Of a stretch of 64,000 nt of DNA, positions 36,052 to 44,618 are shown in pieces. A program made the translations under genes and the position numbers. Source of the stretch: JBKCUI01 sp052161605 (GTDB lineage: Bacteria > Planctomycetota > Planctomycetia > Pirellulales > Pirellulaceae); assembly GCA_052161605.1 (NCBI GenBank), contig CP197409.1; one strand, 5' to 3'. The notes under the pieces were generated by a model. That model made no database searches and had not been told where the DNA came from. It was given only the letters and a program-made list of their open reading frames with translations. Numbering within the stretch: the stretch's first letter is position 1; each line of letters starts with the position of its first letter.

Positions 36052-36081
36052 CTAATACCAAGGTGTGCTTTGGTAGGTTAG
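36052..36081 (+). terminator. Stem-loop after the site-2 protease gene
   Basis: TACCAA/TTGGTA (36056-36061 and 36070-36075) with an outer CTAA/TTAG stem separated by a two-base bulge. It lies 5-35 nt after the stop and before the sulfatase start. There is no T-tract, so it may be a weak terminator or mRNA end structure. Confidence 0.3.
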
Positions 36082-36161
36082 CATGGGAGTGGTTACGCCC
36101 CCACAACTAAGATACACGTTGCCCAAGCCCACCGATTTCCCCTATACCTGAAGGGCCAGCC

Positions 36162-37754
36162 ATGAAACCTCTTTTCTTCGCCATTGCCTGTTTGGCCGTC
36201 CTGCCTCAGATCAGCCTCGCGAGTCAACCAAACATCATCTTTATCTTTTCGGATGATCACGCTCGGCATGCGATTTCCGCGTACGGTTCGAAAGTCAACC
36301 AGACCCCGCATCTAGATCGCATGGCGAAAGACGGTGCGATCTTCCAGAACGCATTCGTCACCAACAGCATTTGTACACCGAGCCGAGCCACACTCTTAAC
36401 TGGCCAATACTCGCACAAAAATGGAGTTCCCGTCTTCAATCGATTTGATGGCTCGCGTGATCATATGGCCAAGCATCTGCAATCGGCTGGATACCATACC
36501 GGGATGATAGGAAAGTGGCACTTGGGTTCCGATCCGACCGGTTTTGATCGATGGATCGTACTACCCGGTCAAGGTTCCTATTGGGATCCGATGTTTCTGG
36601 TCGACGGTCAAAGAATGACCCTCAAAGGCCACTGCACCGAGATCACAACAGAATTGGGAATAGAATTTATCAAAACTCGCCCCAACGATAAACCATTCTT
36701 CTTGATGCTTCATCACAAAGCTCCCCACCGAGCCTGGGACCCCGACACTCGCAATAAAGAAAAGTTCGCGAATCAGGTCATCCCCGAACCCGATACACTC
36801 TGGGACACCTATGCTACACGACCTGCGGCTTTGCCATCCAATCAGCAAACCATCGCCAGAGACCTTTCGCGACGAGATTTGAAACTCATTCCACCTGCCG
36901 ATCTAAAGGGGCCCGAACTAAATAGATGGTACCAAGAGGTCCCTATGGAGTTGGAAGTAGATGGTCAGATTCTCCGAGATGAAGATCTAGTCCGCTGGAA
37001 ATACCAAAGGTATATGCAAGACTACCTCGCCTGCGTCCAAGGTGTGGACGACAGCGTGGGACAAGTTCTGGATTACTTGGACGAATCGGGCCTCGCAAAT
37101 GAGACGATTGTCATTTACTCCTCAGATAACGGCTGGTATCTGGGGGATATGGGAATGTACGACAAGCGATTTATGTACGAACCTGGTCTTCGCATTCCGT
37201 TGATCATGCGAGGCCCCGGAATCCAACCAGGAATCGCTCCCGAGGAAATGGTGCTCAACATCGATTTTGCCCCTACGATTCTTCGACTCGCAGGGCTCGA
37301 GGTTCCTGCTTCAATGCAAGGAGAAAGCGTCGACGTACTTCTGGGAGGCCAGCCCTCCGCTACATGGCGAAAATCGATCTACTATCGATACTACCACGAT
37401 CCCGGTCATCATAATACGCGGGCGCATCTGGGTGTTCGAACACAAACGCACAAGCTGATTTACTATTGGAAGGAAGATCTTTATGAGCTGTACGATTTGA
37501 TCGCAGACCCCAATGAGCAAAACAATCTTCTGTTCAACGAAGGAGCCAACCAGAACCCTCAAGTCGCGAACCTCTGGCAAGATCTCAAGGCAGAGATCGT
37601 ACGGTTGCAATCGATCTATCAAGATGATGGAGCGTTCGCTGACCCATCAACTTGGCCGAAGGATGGGGTCGATGGGCCGTTTTCTACCTATCAAGCCCTC
37701 GGTCAGAAGACGGTCGTGGAAGCGATCGCTCTCTCCGGAGCAAAAGAAGAATAG
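36162..37754 (+). CDS. Exported sulfatase (arylsulfatase family)
   Basis: 530 residues with a signal peptide ending near SLASQ (21). Metal-binding Asp pair FSDDHARH (31-32) and the sulfatase signature CTPSRATLLTG, whose Cys71 should be converted to formylglycine; further signatures GKWHLG, HHKAPHR, and SSDNGWYLGD. All key residues are present, so it is expected to hydrolyse sulfate esters, probably on polysaccharides, in the periplasm. An AAGGG precedes ATG 36162. Planctomycetes typically encode very many such enzymes. Confidence 0.95.
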   Translation: MKPLFFAIACLAVLPQISLASQPNIIFIFSDDHARHAISAYGSKVNQTPHLDRMAKDGAIFQNAFVTNSICTPSRATLLTGQYSHKNGVPVFNRFDGSRDHMAKHLQSAGYHTGMIGKWHLGSDPTGFDRWIVLPGQGSYWDPMFLVDGQRMTLKGHCTEITTELGIEFIKTRPNDKPFFLMLHHKAPHRAWDPDTRNKEKFANQVIPEPDTLWDTYATRPAALPSNQQTIARDLSRRDLKLIPPADLKGPELNRWYQEVPMELEVDGQILRDEDLVRWKYQRYMQDYLACVQGVDDSVGQVLDYLDESGLANETIVIYSSDNGWYLGDMGMYDKRFMYEPGLRIPLIMRGPGIQPGIAPEEMVLNIDFAPTILRLAGLEVPASMQGESVDVLLGGQPSATWRKSIYYRYYHDPGHHNTRAHLGVRTQTHKLIYYWKEDLYELYDLIADPNEQNNLLFNEGANQNPQVANLWQDLKAEIVRLQSIYQDDGAFADPSTWPKDGVDGPFSTYQALGQKTVVEAIALSGAKEE

Positions 37755-37766
37755 TCACTTTGTGCT

Positions 37767-39539
37767 CTATCGGTTTGCGCTGAGCCACCCCCAGAGCGAT
37801 TGCAGCGGTTGTACTTCGCGATCGCTCACGCGTCCGCGTGCATAGGCAATCCGGCTATACAAAAAGCCAAGTGTGCGTAGCGTCTCCCACTGTTCAGGAA
37901 ATCGTTTGCCTAAGCGTTTGACATATTCGTCGGGGGTCTCTTCGTCGCCGCGATCAATTCGTTTATCGTGCCCCCAGGCTTGAATCGCTTGAAACATCTG
38001 CGTCACAATCTGCTCACGACTTAATCCACGGCTGGAGAAAGGGTTCGCTAATGTAGAAAACGTATCACGATTCTCGACCACTTCGCTCTTGGTCGAGATG
38101 GCTGTAGTGCTGGCCTCTCGCTGCCGATTCAGACCGAGCAAACGTCGAATAAATTCCATAATCTCTTTTCGGTGCAGCCAGCCGTAAAAACAAGCAACCG
38201 CTAGTATGGCCAAAACGGCGATCCACTGAAACAGAGGTCCTGGGTTCCATTGAATCGACCACGATGTCTGAGGTCTTGTCGATGGTTGCTGGGAAGAAAC
38301 ATCTTGGCGAGACTTAGATTTTTGCGGTGACGAATCTTGTCCTGAGGATTGCTTGCCCTCTTGTTTAGCATCTCTTTGCCCGCCGTTCTCTTGGCTGTTA
38401 CTGTCTTGTTTCTGCTGCGATTGTTGATCGTTGGAAGACCTTTGTGCTTCATTGCCGCTCGCGCTCTTTCTCTCGTCTCCCGCTTGTTGTGAGGATTGTG
38501 ATTTGCTATCCGAAGACTCTCGGCTACCGTCTGGCGATGAGGAGTCAGAGTTTTTGCTCTCGCCCGTGCCCCGATCGTCCGCCGAATTCGGGTTGGTAGA
38601 CTGCTCGCCTTTCTGAGCTTTCGGAGATTGAGATGCAGGATCGTCAACTCCTTCGTTACCCCATCCAAACCGACTCGATGATAAATTTTCTCGATTCGTG
38701 ATCTTGAAGGGCAAATCTAGCTGAAAGATCGACTTGTTCGGTAGAGGAATCAAGAACAGTAAAAACAAAAGTAAGAAGCTCGAGGTCACCCCATAGATGA
38801 TCCACCGCGAGGCCAATCCGGCTTCCATGGTGACACCTCGGTCTCGCAAGTATTTTCGAAGGGTAAGCAGGGCTATGAGCACAAGCAGACTCAGTGAACT
38901 GAACAAATACACGAAGACCATCTTCCATGCAAAAGCTCGATTGGCATCGTCCACCGCGATCAGTTGTCCGATCGCAAACAAAGGTACAGCTCCCAACGCA
39001 AAGTAAAGGATCCAAACACCCGGGTTGTGCCGACGTTTCTCGTTCGAATTCCTGGCTGAGGCTCGGCCTAAGTGGCTTGATTGCTTGAACTCCTCAGCCT
39101 TTGCAAGCCCCAGCGATTGTAGTAGCCCAACGCCATTGCTCTCAACATCTTCGTTCATCGAGGTGCAATCAAAGGTAATTCGATCCGATAAGACCGCGAT
39201 TAAAATCAACAGCGGCATCACTACTAAAATGCCCCCCATGAGTGAGCCGTCTTGACCACTTAGATACGCAGGCGTTGCTACCATGGTGGCCGCTCCCAGC
39301 GCGAACATATACCCGAGACTGTAGGTTCTAGATTGCTCGATTGCAATCCGGGCAATTAAAACGCTGGCCACGGTGTAAAGTCCTAGTATCCACATCAACC
39401 GGACCGGAAAGCTCCCTCGATACAAAACACAAACCAGAAAGTAAACCAATGAACCGATCATCCCGATTACAAAAATCGGTGCCAATGCAGCCAAAAGATA
39501 ATCGAATGATTCCGGCCTAAGCCGCTTTCTGTCTGTCAT
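37767..39539 (-). CDS. DUF4129 domain membrane protein with Ser/Gln-rich linker
   Basis: 590 residues. Four N-terminal helices (about 15-130) and two more (about 175-270), then a low-complexity Ser/Gln/Asp/Lys-rich segment (about 300-425), one transmembrane helix (about 440-460) and a C-terminal DUF4129 domain (about 500-590, TPDEYVKRLGKRFP). DUF4129 is often found with transglutaminase-like proteins and MoxR-type ATPases; none is adjacent. The linker is compositionally extreme and its other frames give lysine/arginine-rich spurious ORFs. Function unknown. Confidence 0.75.
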   Translation of the reverse strand: MTDRKRLRPESFDYLLAALAPIFVIGMIGSLVYFLVCVLYRGSFPVRLMWILGLYTVASVLIARIAIEQSRTYSLGYMFALGAATMVATPAYLSGQDGSLMGGILVVMPLLILIAVLSDRITFDCTSMNEDVESNGVGLLQSLGLAKAEEFKQSSHLGRASARNSNEKRRHNPGVWILYFALGAVPLFAIGQLIAVDDANRAFAWKMVFVYLFSSLSLLVLIALLTLRKYLRDRGVTMEAGLASRWIIYGVTSSFLLLFLLFLIPLPNKSIFQLDLPFKITNRENLSSSRFGWGNEGVDDPASQSPKAQKGEQSTNPNSADDRGTGESKNSDSSSPDGSRESSDSKSQSSQQAGDERKSASGNEAQRSSNDQQSQQKQDSNSQENGGQRDAKQEGKQSSGQDSSPQKSKSRQDVSSQQPSTRPQTSWSIQWNPGPLFQWIAVLAILAVACFYGWLHRKEIMEFIRRLLGLNRQREASTTAISTKSEVVENRDTFSTLANPFSSRGLSREQIVTQMFQAIQAWGHDKRIDRGDEETPDEYVKRLGKRFPEQWETLRTLGFLYSRIAYARGRVSDREVQPLQSLWGWLSANR

Positions 39540-39585
39540 GTACGCAAACCTTCACTCCTGATTCGCTATTGTACTCGAAAGGAGC

Positions 39586-41235
39586 TTAGTCCGCGATTTT
39601 CGTGAGAGTTAAGGATCCTTGATCTACGACCAAAAGACCGCGAGTGGCTCTCAGAGCAATTCCCATCTCTATGCGGCGTTGATCTTCAACCACTCGCGAC
39701 TCTATCGAGAACTCTTGCCAACCATTGGTTTTGGCGATCGAAACCCACTCTTCGTTTCTATTCAAACGCCAGACTACGGTCTCCTCCGCATCTTCAAACG
39801 CTCGTGCGTCGGTGAGCCGGAACCTTCCCGTAAATCTATAAGTTCCTCTGGTCACAAGATCAGAGCGCTCTACTCCGCCGTAGCCTTCGCCATCCTTCGG
39901 AATCTTGACCCGAATTTTTTCTGTTACGCCCGCCTCCGGGATAATAATCTCGATCTCATCCCGATCCTTGGTTTCGTACCAATCTGATAGTCGCATTGGT
40001 TCGTTCAATGCAATATTTACAGGCTGTGGCTCCTCGACATCTAACTGTTCCTTAAGAATGCGGAACCGCTCCTTTACCCGTTCCTTGAGATCCTCGATGC
40101 GGTCTGCCAGTCCATCGACCTCTTCGTGTAGCGGTTCCTGTAATGCGTTCAGAAGAATTGCCCCTCGTTCTTCAATCCGTTTGTCCCAGTCGATCGCTGA
40201 AAATCGATCGTAGACTCGCTTGACCTCGAGGCGATACTTTTGCCGCCAAGTGTTTGATCCCATCACAAAGGCGGCTAACATCGAATGGGAATATTCCATC
40301 ATGTCCATCCCGAGGCTATCGAACAACTGATCCATCCCGTGAGGCAGAAAGACAGCCTTGTTCGTTTCCGGATCGAAATAAAGTCGATAATTGTTGATGT
40401 TGCAGGAATAACCATCCCAATGACAAACCAATCGCTCCAACGCCATGAATGTAAGGAAACGATCCATGTCAACCAGATCCGGTACTAGCCTCTGCCGATC
40501 CGAAAACTCCTCTGCGGTTAAAGCATCCCTGAGCTTTGCTAAATCTCCCCGTTCGTCATCTCCTTCGCCCGAATCCTTTTCGAGTTCAGAGTCTATGTCC
40601 TGGACGAAACCACCGTCATAGAGATTCCCTTTTGTGTTGGCAAAGAAACGACTAAGCAGTTTCGGGTTATAGTTCTCTCTGACGACGTAGAGTCTCTTTT
40701 CGCCACTGTTGATCGTTACCCATGCATGCCCAACGCGCGGATAAGGATAGCCCATGGTATGAAACATCTCCGAGCCAATCCACTCATGCAAGAACGTCTC
40801 GTCTTGTACCGCATTGTTGAGATGGAATTTATCGATACCATCGAACGATTGTTTTTTGCGAAACTTATCAAGCTTGATCGTGAAGCCAGGCTTTTCGTCA
40901 AAGTGCCTATAGCTTCCCGCTGCACCCTTTAGCTTTAGCCCTGACGAGGGAGAGGCCTCGCCATTGATAACCAGTTGGGCTCGTCCGTAAGGTCGATGAT
41001 CGGCCTCCACCTCACGCATGGTAGATTCTGAGATTTCGATTTGAACATCGTGAACCGATGTGCCAAACAAAATCGCCCCTGATTCCGGTTTGGCGTCTTT
41101 TGCGGGAGCAATTGTTGGTCTCGACTCGGGTTCCGCCAACCGAACCGAGGACTGAGACATAGCGGTTTGAGAGTGGGCAACACTCAAACTTATCAACGCC
41201 AAGACAATACGAACTCTCAAGCTCATGCGACTCAT
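39586..41235 (-). CDS. Exported CotH kinase family protein
   Basis: 549 residues from ATG 41235 (or 41226); the longer frame to 41340 would overlap the neighbouring transporter gene. A signal-like segment (VRIVLALISLSVAHS) follows. CotH features: LKLKGAAGSYRHFDEKPGF, VRENYNPKLLSRF, HWDGYSCNINNYRLYFDP and LPHGMDQLFD with the expected metal-binding Asp. CotH phosphorylates spore-coat proteins in Bacillus; in this non-sporulating lineage it probably phosphorylates an exported or cell-surface target (inference). Carbohydrate/beta-sandwich-like C-terminal 130 residues. Confidence 0.85.
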   Translation of the reverse strand: MSRMSLRVRIVLALISLSVAHSQTAMSQSSVRLAEPESRPTIAPAKDAKPESGAILFGTSVHDVQIEISESTMREVEADHRPYGRAQLVINGEASPSSGLKLKGAAGSYRHFDEKPGFTIKLDKFRKKQSFDGIDKFHLNNAVQDETFLHEWIGSEMFHTMGYPYPRVGHAWVTINSGEKRLYVVRENYNPKLLSRFFANTKGNLYDGGFVQDIDSELEKDSGEGDDERGDLAKLRDALTAEEFSDRQRLVPDLVDMDRFLTFMALERLVCHWDGYSCNINNYRLYFDPETNKAVFLPHGMDQLFDSLGMDMMEYSHSMLAAFVMGSNTWRQKYRLEVKRVYDRFSAIDWDKRIEERGAILLNALQEPLHEEVDGLADRIEDLKERVKERFRILKEQLDVEEPQPVNIALNEPMRLSDWYETKDRDEIEIIIPEAGVTEKIRVKIPKDGEGYGGVERSDLVTRGTYRFTGRFRLTDARAFEDAEETVVWRLNRNEEWVSIAKTNGWQEFSIESRVVEDQRRIEMGIALRATRGLLVVDQGSLTLTKIAD

Positions 41236-41266
41236 GGCAAAACCTGTCGATCCAGAAATACAGCAA

Positions 41267-42418
41267 CTAGGTGGCTGGCTTTGGCTCAGCATTCTTGGGA
41301 GTAGCAGCCCCAGCCCCAGGCGGCTTGGCTTTCGGGGCAAACAAAAGAACCGTTACCGCCCCCGAGATGCCGAGTAAAAGGGCTATGATAAAGTACAAAG
41401 AAATCTTGTCCAAAGTGCCAGCGACGACCATGGAGACGAGGGTGTTAATTACCGGTGCAAAACCAAAAACCAATGGCATCACGAAAATCGGCTTGCCCCC
41501 ATAGTTGAAAGCCAAAATGATTCCCAGTGCACCAGCCGCCCCAGCGCCACCAGCCAGAACCGCCCAAGTCATCCCGCTTGCGATTTGCTCAAAGGTTAAC
41601 GTAATATTGTCAGGTGCCGCCATCAAAATCATCACGGGCACCGCAACTGCGATAAAGAAGTAAGCGATCCCAACGCAGCAGAATGGTCGCAATCGCGATC
41701 CACCCATTTTGCTCTGCCCCAAATGCAAAACCGGTCCGTAAGCACCCCAGCAAAGAACAGCCATTACAATCGAAAAACCCACGCTTATAGGGTTGGGGAC
41801 CTCTTTTGATTCGCTGGCTGTGGTTGCGTCGGAAGACGTTTTCTCATTTGACGCAGCGATCGATTCCGAGGCTCCGGATGCGGTAGCCGTATCGCCACCG
41901 TCCGAGCTCTCAGAAACGGGTACGGATGTATCGTTCTTCGCAACAATATTCTTTTTGGCGACAGGCTTGTTGATGAGAACCCCAACCGCTCCTATTGCCA
42001 CAAGAATCAAACCGACTAAGAACATTGGTTTGATCTGCGAAAAGGACTTGTTGATCCACGAGGTCACCAACGTATTAACAACCGGTGCTCCTCCGAACAC
42101 AATCGGCATCACGTAGATGGGATCCGCCTTAAACGCCAAGGCTAAAGTAACCCCCAAGGCCCCGAGCGCCCCGACCGTTCCCGCAAACAGGGAGAGTAAC
42201 GTCCCTCCGATAGACCAGTGCCCTTTTTCCGGCTTGCTGCTGAGCCAGATTGCTGGCACCAGGACAGCAACCAAAAAGTAGGCGATCCCCACCCCGATAA
42301 AAGCTCGGATGGAGCTATCCCCGAGCTGATGAGTGCCTTTGTGAAGCACGATTCCGTAAACTCCCCAGCTCAAAGCAGTCAATGCGGTAAAGGCGAGAAC
42401 GAAAGGGAGTTTAATCAT
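41267..42418 (-). CDS. DMT-superfamily (RhaT/GRP-like) transporter with internal duplication
   Basis: 383 residues, about ten hydrophobic helices in two homologous halves. WGVYGIVLH...GVGIAYFLVAVLVP in half one is matched by WGAYGPVLH...GVGIAYFFIAVAVP in half two, and VMPIVFGGAPVVNTLV by VMPLVFGFAPVINTLV. The halves are joined by a Ser/Ala/Thr-rich acidic linker (about 165-215). Resembles sugar-type DMT permeases; substrate unknown. The CotH gene begins about 30 nt downstream and an unknown gene ends 25 nt upstream, so the three form one unit. Confidence 0.8.
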   Translation of the reverse strand: MIKLPFVLAFTALTALSWGVYGIVLHKGTHQLGDSSIRAFIGVGIAYFLVAVLVPAIWLSSKPEKGHWSIGGTLLSLFAGTVGALGALGVTLALAFKADPIYVMPIVFGGAPVVNTLVTSWINKSFSQIKPMFLVGLILVAIGAVGVLINKPVAKKNIVAKNDTSVPVSESSDGGDTATASGASESIAASNEKTSSDATTASESKEVPNPISVGFSIVMAVLCWGAYGPVLHLGQSKMGGSRLRPFCCVGIAYFFIAVAVPVMILMAAPDNITLTFEQIASGMTWAVLAGGAGAAGALGIILAFNYGGKPIFVMPLVFGFAPVINTLVSMVVAGTLDKISLYFIIALLLGISGAVTVLLFAPKAKPPGAGAATPKNAEPKPAT

Positions 42419-42443
42419 GGTCAGTGGTGGAGTTCGCGGATGG

Positions 42444-43187
42444 TCAACGGGCCGCGATGGCAGCCTGTAAAGGTTTAAGGATATTCTCTACGATGTAGTT
42501 GTCCATCAGCTCTCGCATTAAGACTTCTAGTCGACTTAGTTCCTCGGAGAATTGTTCCTCGGGAGTCAAGGACTCGAAACGTCGAATCGTAACATACACA
42601 CTCAGCAATTCCTCCCCATATTCCTGGCTTTTCGACTGATATGTGGTCGTTCTAGGCTCGAAATTGATTCTGGCGTGCGTTTTGAACGTGTCGTCGAGTG
42701 AAATTTGTATGGCTGGCTCGAAACTCATCAAATGCGAACCGGGACGGGTCGCCAATGGTTCTAAAGCTCCAGGCAGCCCGATCGCTTCTGCTAGAAGCAA
42801 GTTGTGATTTGTCCGGCACTGATAATCGAATCCGTACATCAACCCGATTGATTCGCAGTCCAATTTGCTGATAGACATGTGATAGGGGACCATCTCCAAA
42901 ATGGTCTGATGCTGCTCCATGGCTTCCTCGAGCGTGTTCGGATTGACGATGCCGCTGCAAATTCTTTTCTGTTCCACCGAAGCCCACCGATATGCGCCGT
43001 GCGATCGGTCCTCCTCCAATATGAACTCACCTCGCTCCCGCTGATAGAACCGCCCCATCTTTGGATAGCGTTTTTGGAGCTGTTCAAAGTAATGCAGCAC
43101 CGTTTCCCGCTGACTCGGCAAATCCATCTCGGTGTGCAAATGTGTATTAATGTAGAAGTCGTCACTCAATGACGCATAAGGATTCAT
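42444..43187 (-). CDS. Conserved hypothetical protein
   Basis: 247 residues, soluble, no signal peptide or membrane segment. I do not recognise the family. The first half is rich in aromatic and charged residues (HYFEQLQKRYPKMGRFYQRE), the middle contains CRTNHNLLLAEAIGLPG, and the C-terminus has long amphipathic helices (EELSRLEVLMRELMDNY). It starts with a good initial MNPYASLSDD and sits 25 nt upstream of the transporter gene. Codon usage looks like its neighbours. Confidence 0.7.
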   Translation of the reverse strand: MNPYASLSDDFYINTHLHTEMDLPSQRETVLHYFEQLQKRYPKMGRFYQRERGEFILEEDRSHGAYRWASVEQKRICSGIVNPNTLEEAMEQHQTILEMVPYHMSISKLDCESIGLMYGFDYQCRTNHNLLLAEAIGLPGALEPLATRPGSHLMSFEPAIQISLDDTFKTHARINFEPRTTTYQSKSQEYGEELLSVYVTIRRFESLTPEEQFSEELSRLEVLMRELMDNYIVENILKPLQAAIAAR

Positions 43188-43317
43188 GAAGCTAATCTTT
43201 CTGCAAGTACGTCAATTCAGAGCCTTCTGAGTTGTCCAGCGCGTATCCTGCGCTGGATCACAAGTTGGCTAACCACCAACAGCGACAAGTATAGGGCGTA
43301 TCGATTCGCTTTTAAAG

Positions 43318-44082
43318 TCACCCTAAATCAACAACTAATCCATCAGTCGCCAAGATGATCTGTTCGGGGGTTCTGCGCAAATTGCGCGATGTCACTTTTT
43401 CTAACCCAACGGGATCCGCGCCGAGCACTAACGGATTGAAATGAGTAAGCATCAGCCTGGAAATCCTTGCTCGATGGGCACATTCGAGCACATCGCTCAA
43501 GCAACTATGTCCGGTCTTGATGGCTAGCTCTGAGTACTCGTCCGAAAAATTGCATTCGTGCATCAACCAATCGACACCTTGAATCTCTTTCCAATAGATT
43601 GCGTCGACTTTGCAGGTAGTATCGGTAACATAGGCAAGTGAGGTGGTTTCCCAATCTAACCGATAGCCAACAGATCCCCCGGGATGTTCTAGCGGGAACC
43701 ATTTTACCTTCGCACTATCGACCGAGAATTCCTGACCCATATCTTCCAACGCATGCCAATGAAAATCGGGCTCTAACGGAAAAAGCGATGGATGAAACAA
43801 ATGGGCGCGGATGGCTTCGATCTTGCTTCGCTCCGCGTAGACGTGAAGATGCTCCAACTGGGTGGTCGCCAACAGATCCAATACAAAAGTCAAACCAAGA
43901 ATATGATCGAGATGGGCATGAGACAGCAGAATATGTAAAGTGTTGGAACGAAGCAACTCACCTATGCGATAGAATCCACTACCTGCGTCGAGAATGATGC
44001 CCGACTCGGGTAATGCATAACAACTTGTGTGGCGGCAATCGTTTGGGTGATAGCCCGCCGTTCCAAGACAATGAAGTTTCAT
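43318..44082 (-). CDS. MBL-fold metallohydrolase (ribonuclease Z-like)
   Basis: 254 residues from ATG 44082, preceded by GGGAG; the frame is open to 44127 but that start lacks this site. The metallo-beta-lactamase motif SHAHLDHILG binds two metals; further His in MHECNFSD, GHSCL and LTHFNP complete the site. Layout matches the RNase Z/phosphodiesterase/PqsE-like part of the superfamily. Could act on RNA 3' ends, phosphodiesters or lipid metabolites; the sequence does not decide. Divergent from the Nudix gene. Confidence 0.87.
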   Translation of the reverse strand: MKLHCLGTAGYHPNDCRHTSCYALPESGIILDAGSGFYRIGELLRSNTLHILLSHAHLDHILGLTFVLDLLATTQLEHLHVYAERSKIEAIRAHLFHPSLFPLEPDFHWHALEDMGQEFSVDSAKVKWFPLEHPGGSVGYRLDWETTSLAYVTDTTCKVDAIYWKEIQGVDWLMHECNFSDEYSELAIKTGHSCLSDVLECAHRARISRLMLTHFNPLVLGADPVGLEKVTSRNLRRTPEQIILATDGLVVDLG

Positions 44083-44180
44083 TAAGCTCCCATCCTCAAT
44101 CCCATTCCGCGACGATTCGCGAGACACTAGTTGTTCGACTATTCGGAATCAGCATCTTACCAATTAATGCCAGGAACCAA

Positions 44181-44618
44181 ATGCGACCCCAAGTCTACTC
44201 GAGCGGATTTCTGATCTTTCGACAGCGTGAGACGTTAGAGTTTCTTTTAATGAAGCATGCCAAACGATGGGATTTACCCAAGGGACACCTCGATCACCTG
44301 GAGACAAAACTCGAAGCCGCTTTCCGGGAGCTACAAGAAGAAACAGGGATTGAGCCGGAATGGGTTTGGCAGGATCCCGAATTCGAGTTCCGCTCCCAAT
44401 ATATGGTCCAATACACGAAATCCGAGCCCGCAAAACTAAAGGAACTGACGGTATTCCTCGGTCTGCTCCAGCAAGATGTCTCGATCGAGGCTACGGAACA
44501 TCTCGGCTTCCAATGGTTCCCGTGGGCTCCACCTCACGTTATTCAAAGCGAAACCATTGATCCGCTGTTGGCTCAAGTCGCGGAGCATTTTGCTAGTCGA
44601 GCGACCTGGCCGAGCTAG
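44181..44618 (+). CDS. Nudix hydrolase (bis(5'-nucleosyl)-tetraphosphatase-like)
   Basis: 145 residues from ATG 44181, with AGGA at the right spacing; the upstream open frame to 44013 has no support and would overlap the MBL gene. The full Nudix box (G-x5-E-x7-REUxEExGU) is GHLDHLETKLEAAFRELQEE plus TGI. WDLPKGHLD precedes it. Size and spacing fit Ap4A-type or diadenosine hydrolases that clean up nucleotide by-products. Its stop overlaps the stop of the AMP-ligase gene on the other strand in the palindrome CTAG (44615-44618). Confidence 0.9.
   Translation: MRPQVYSSGFLIFRQRETLEFLLMKHAKRWDLPKGHLDHLETKLEAAFRELQEETGIEPEWVWQDPEFEFRSQYMVQYTKSEPAKLKELTVFLGLLQQDVSIEATEHLGFQWFPWAPPHVIQSETIDPLLAQVAEHFASRATWPS

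Noticed and set aside
38201..38668. Lys/Arg-rich minus-strand frame of 155 codons
   Set aside because: It is an alternative frame of the Ser/Gln-rich linker in the DUF4129 gene.
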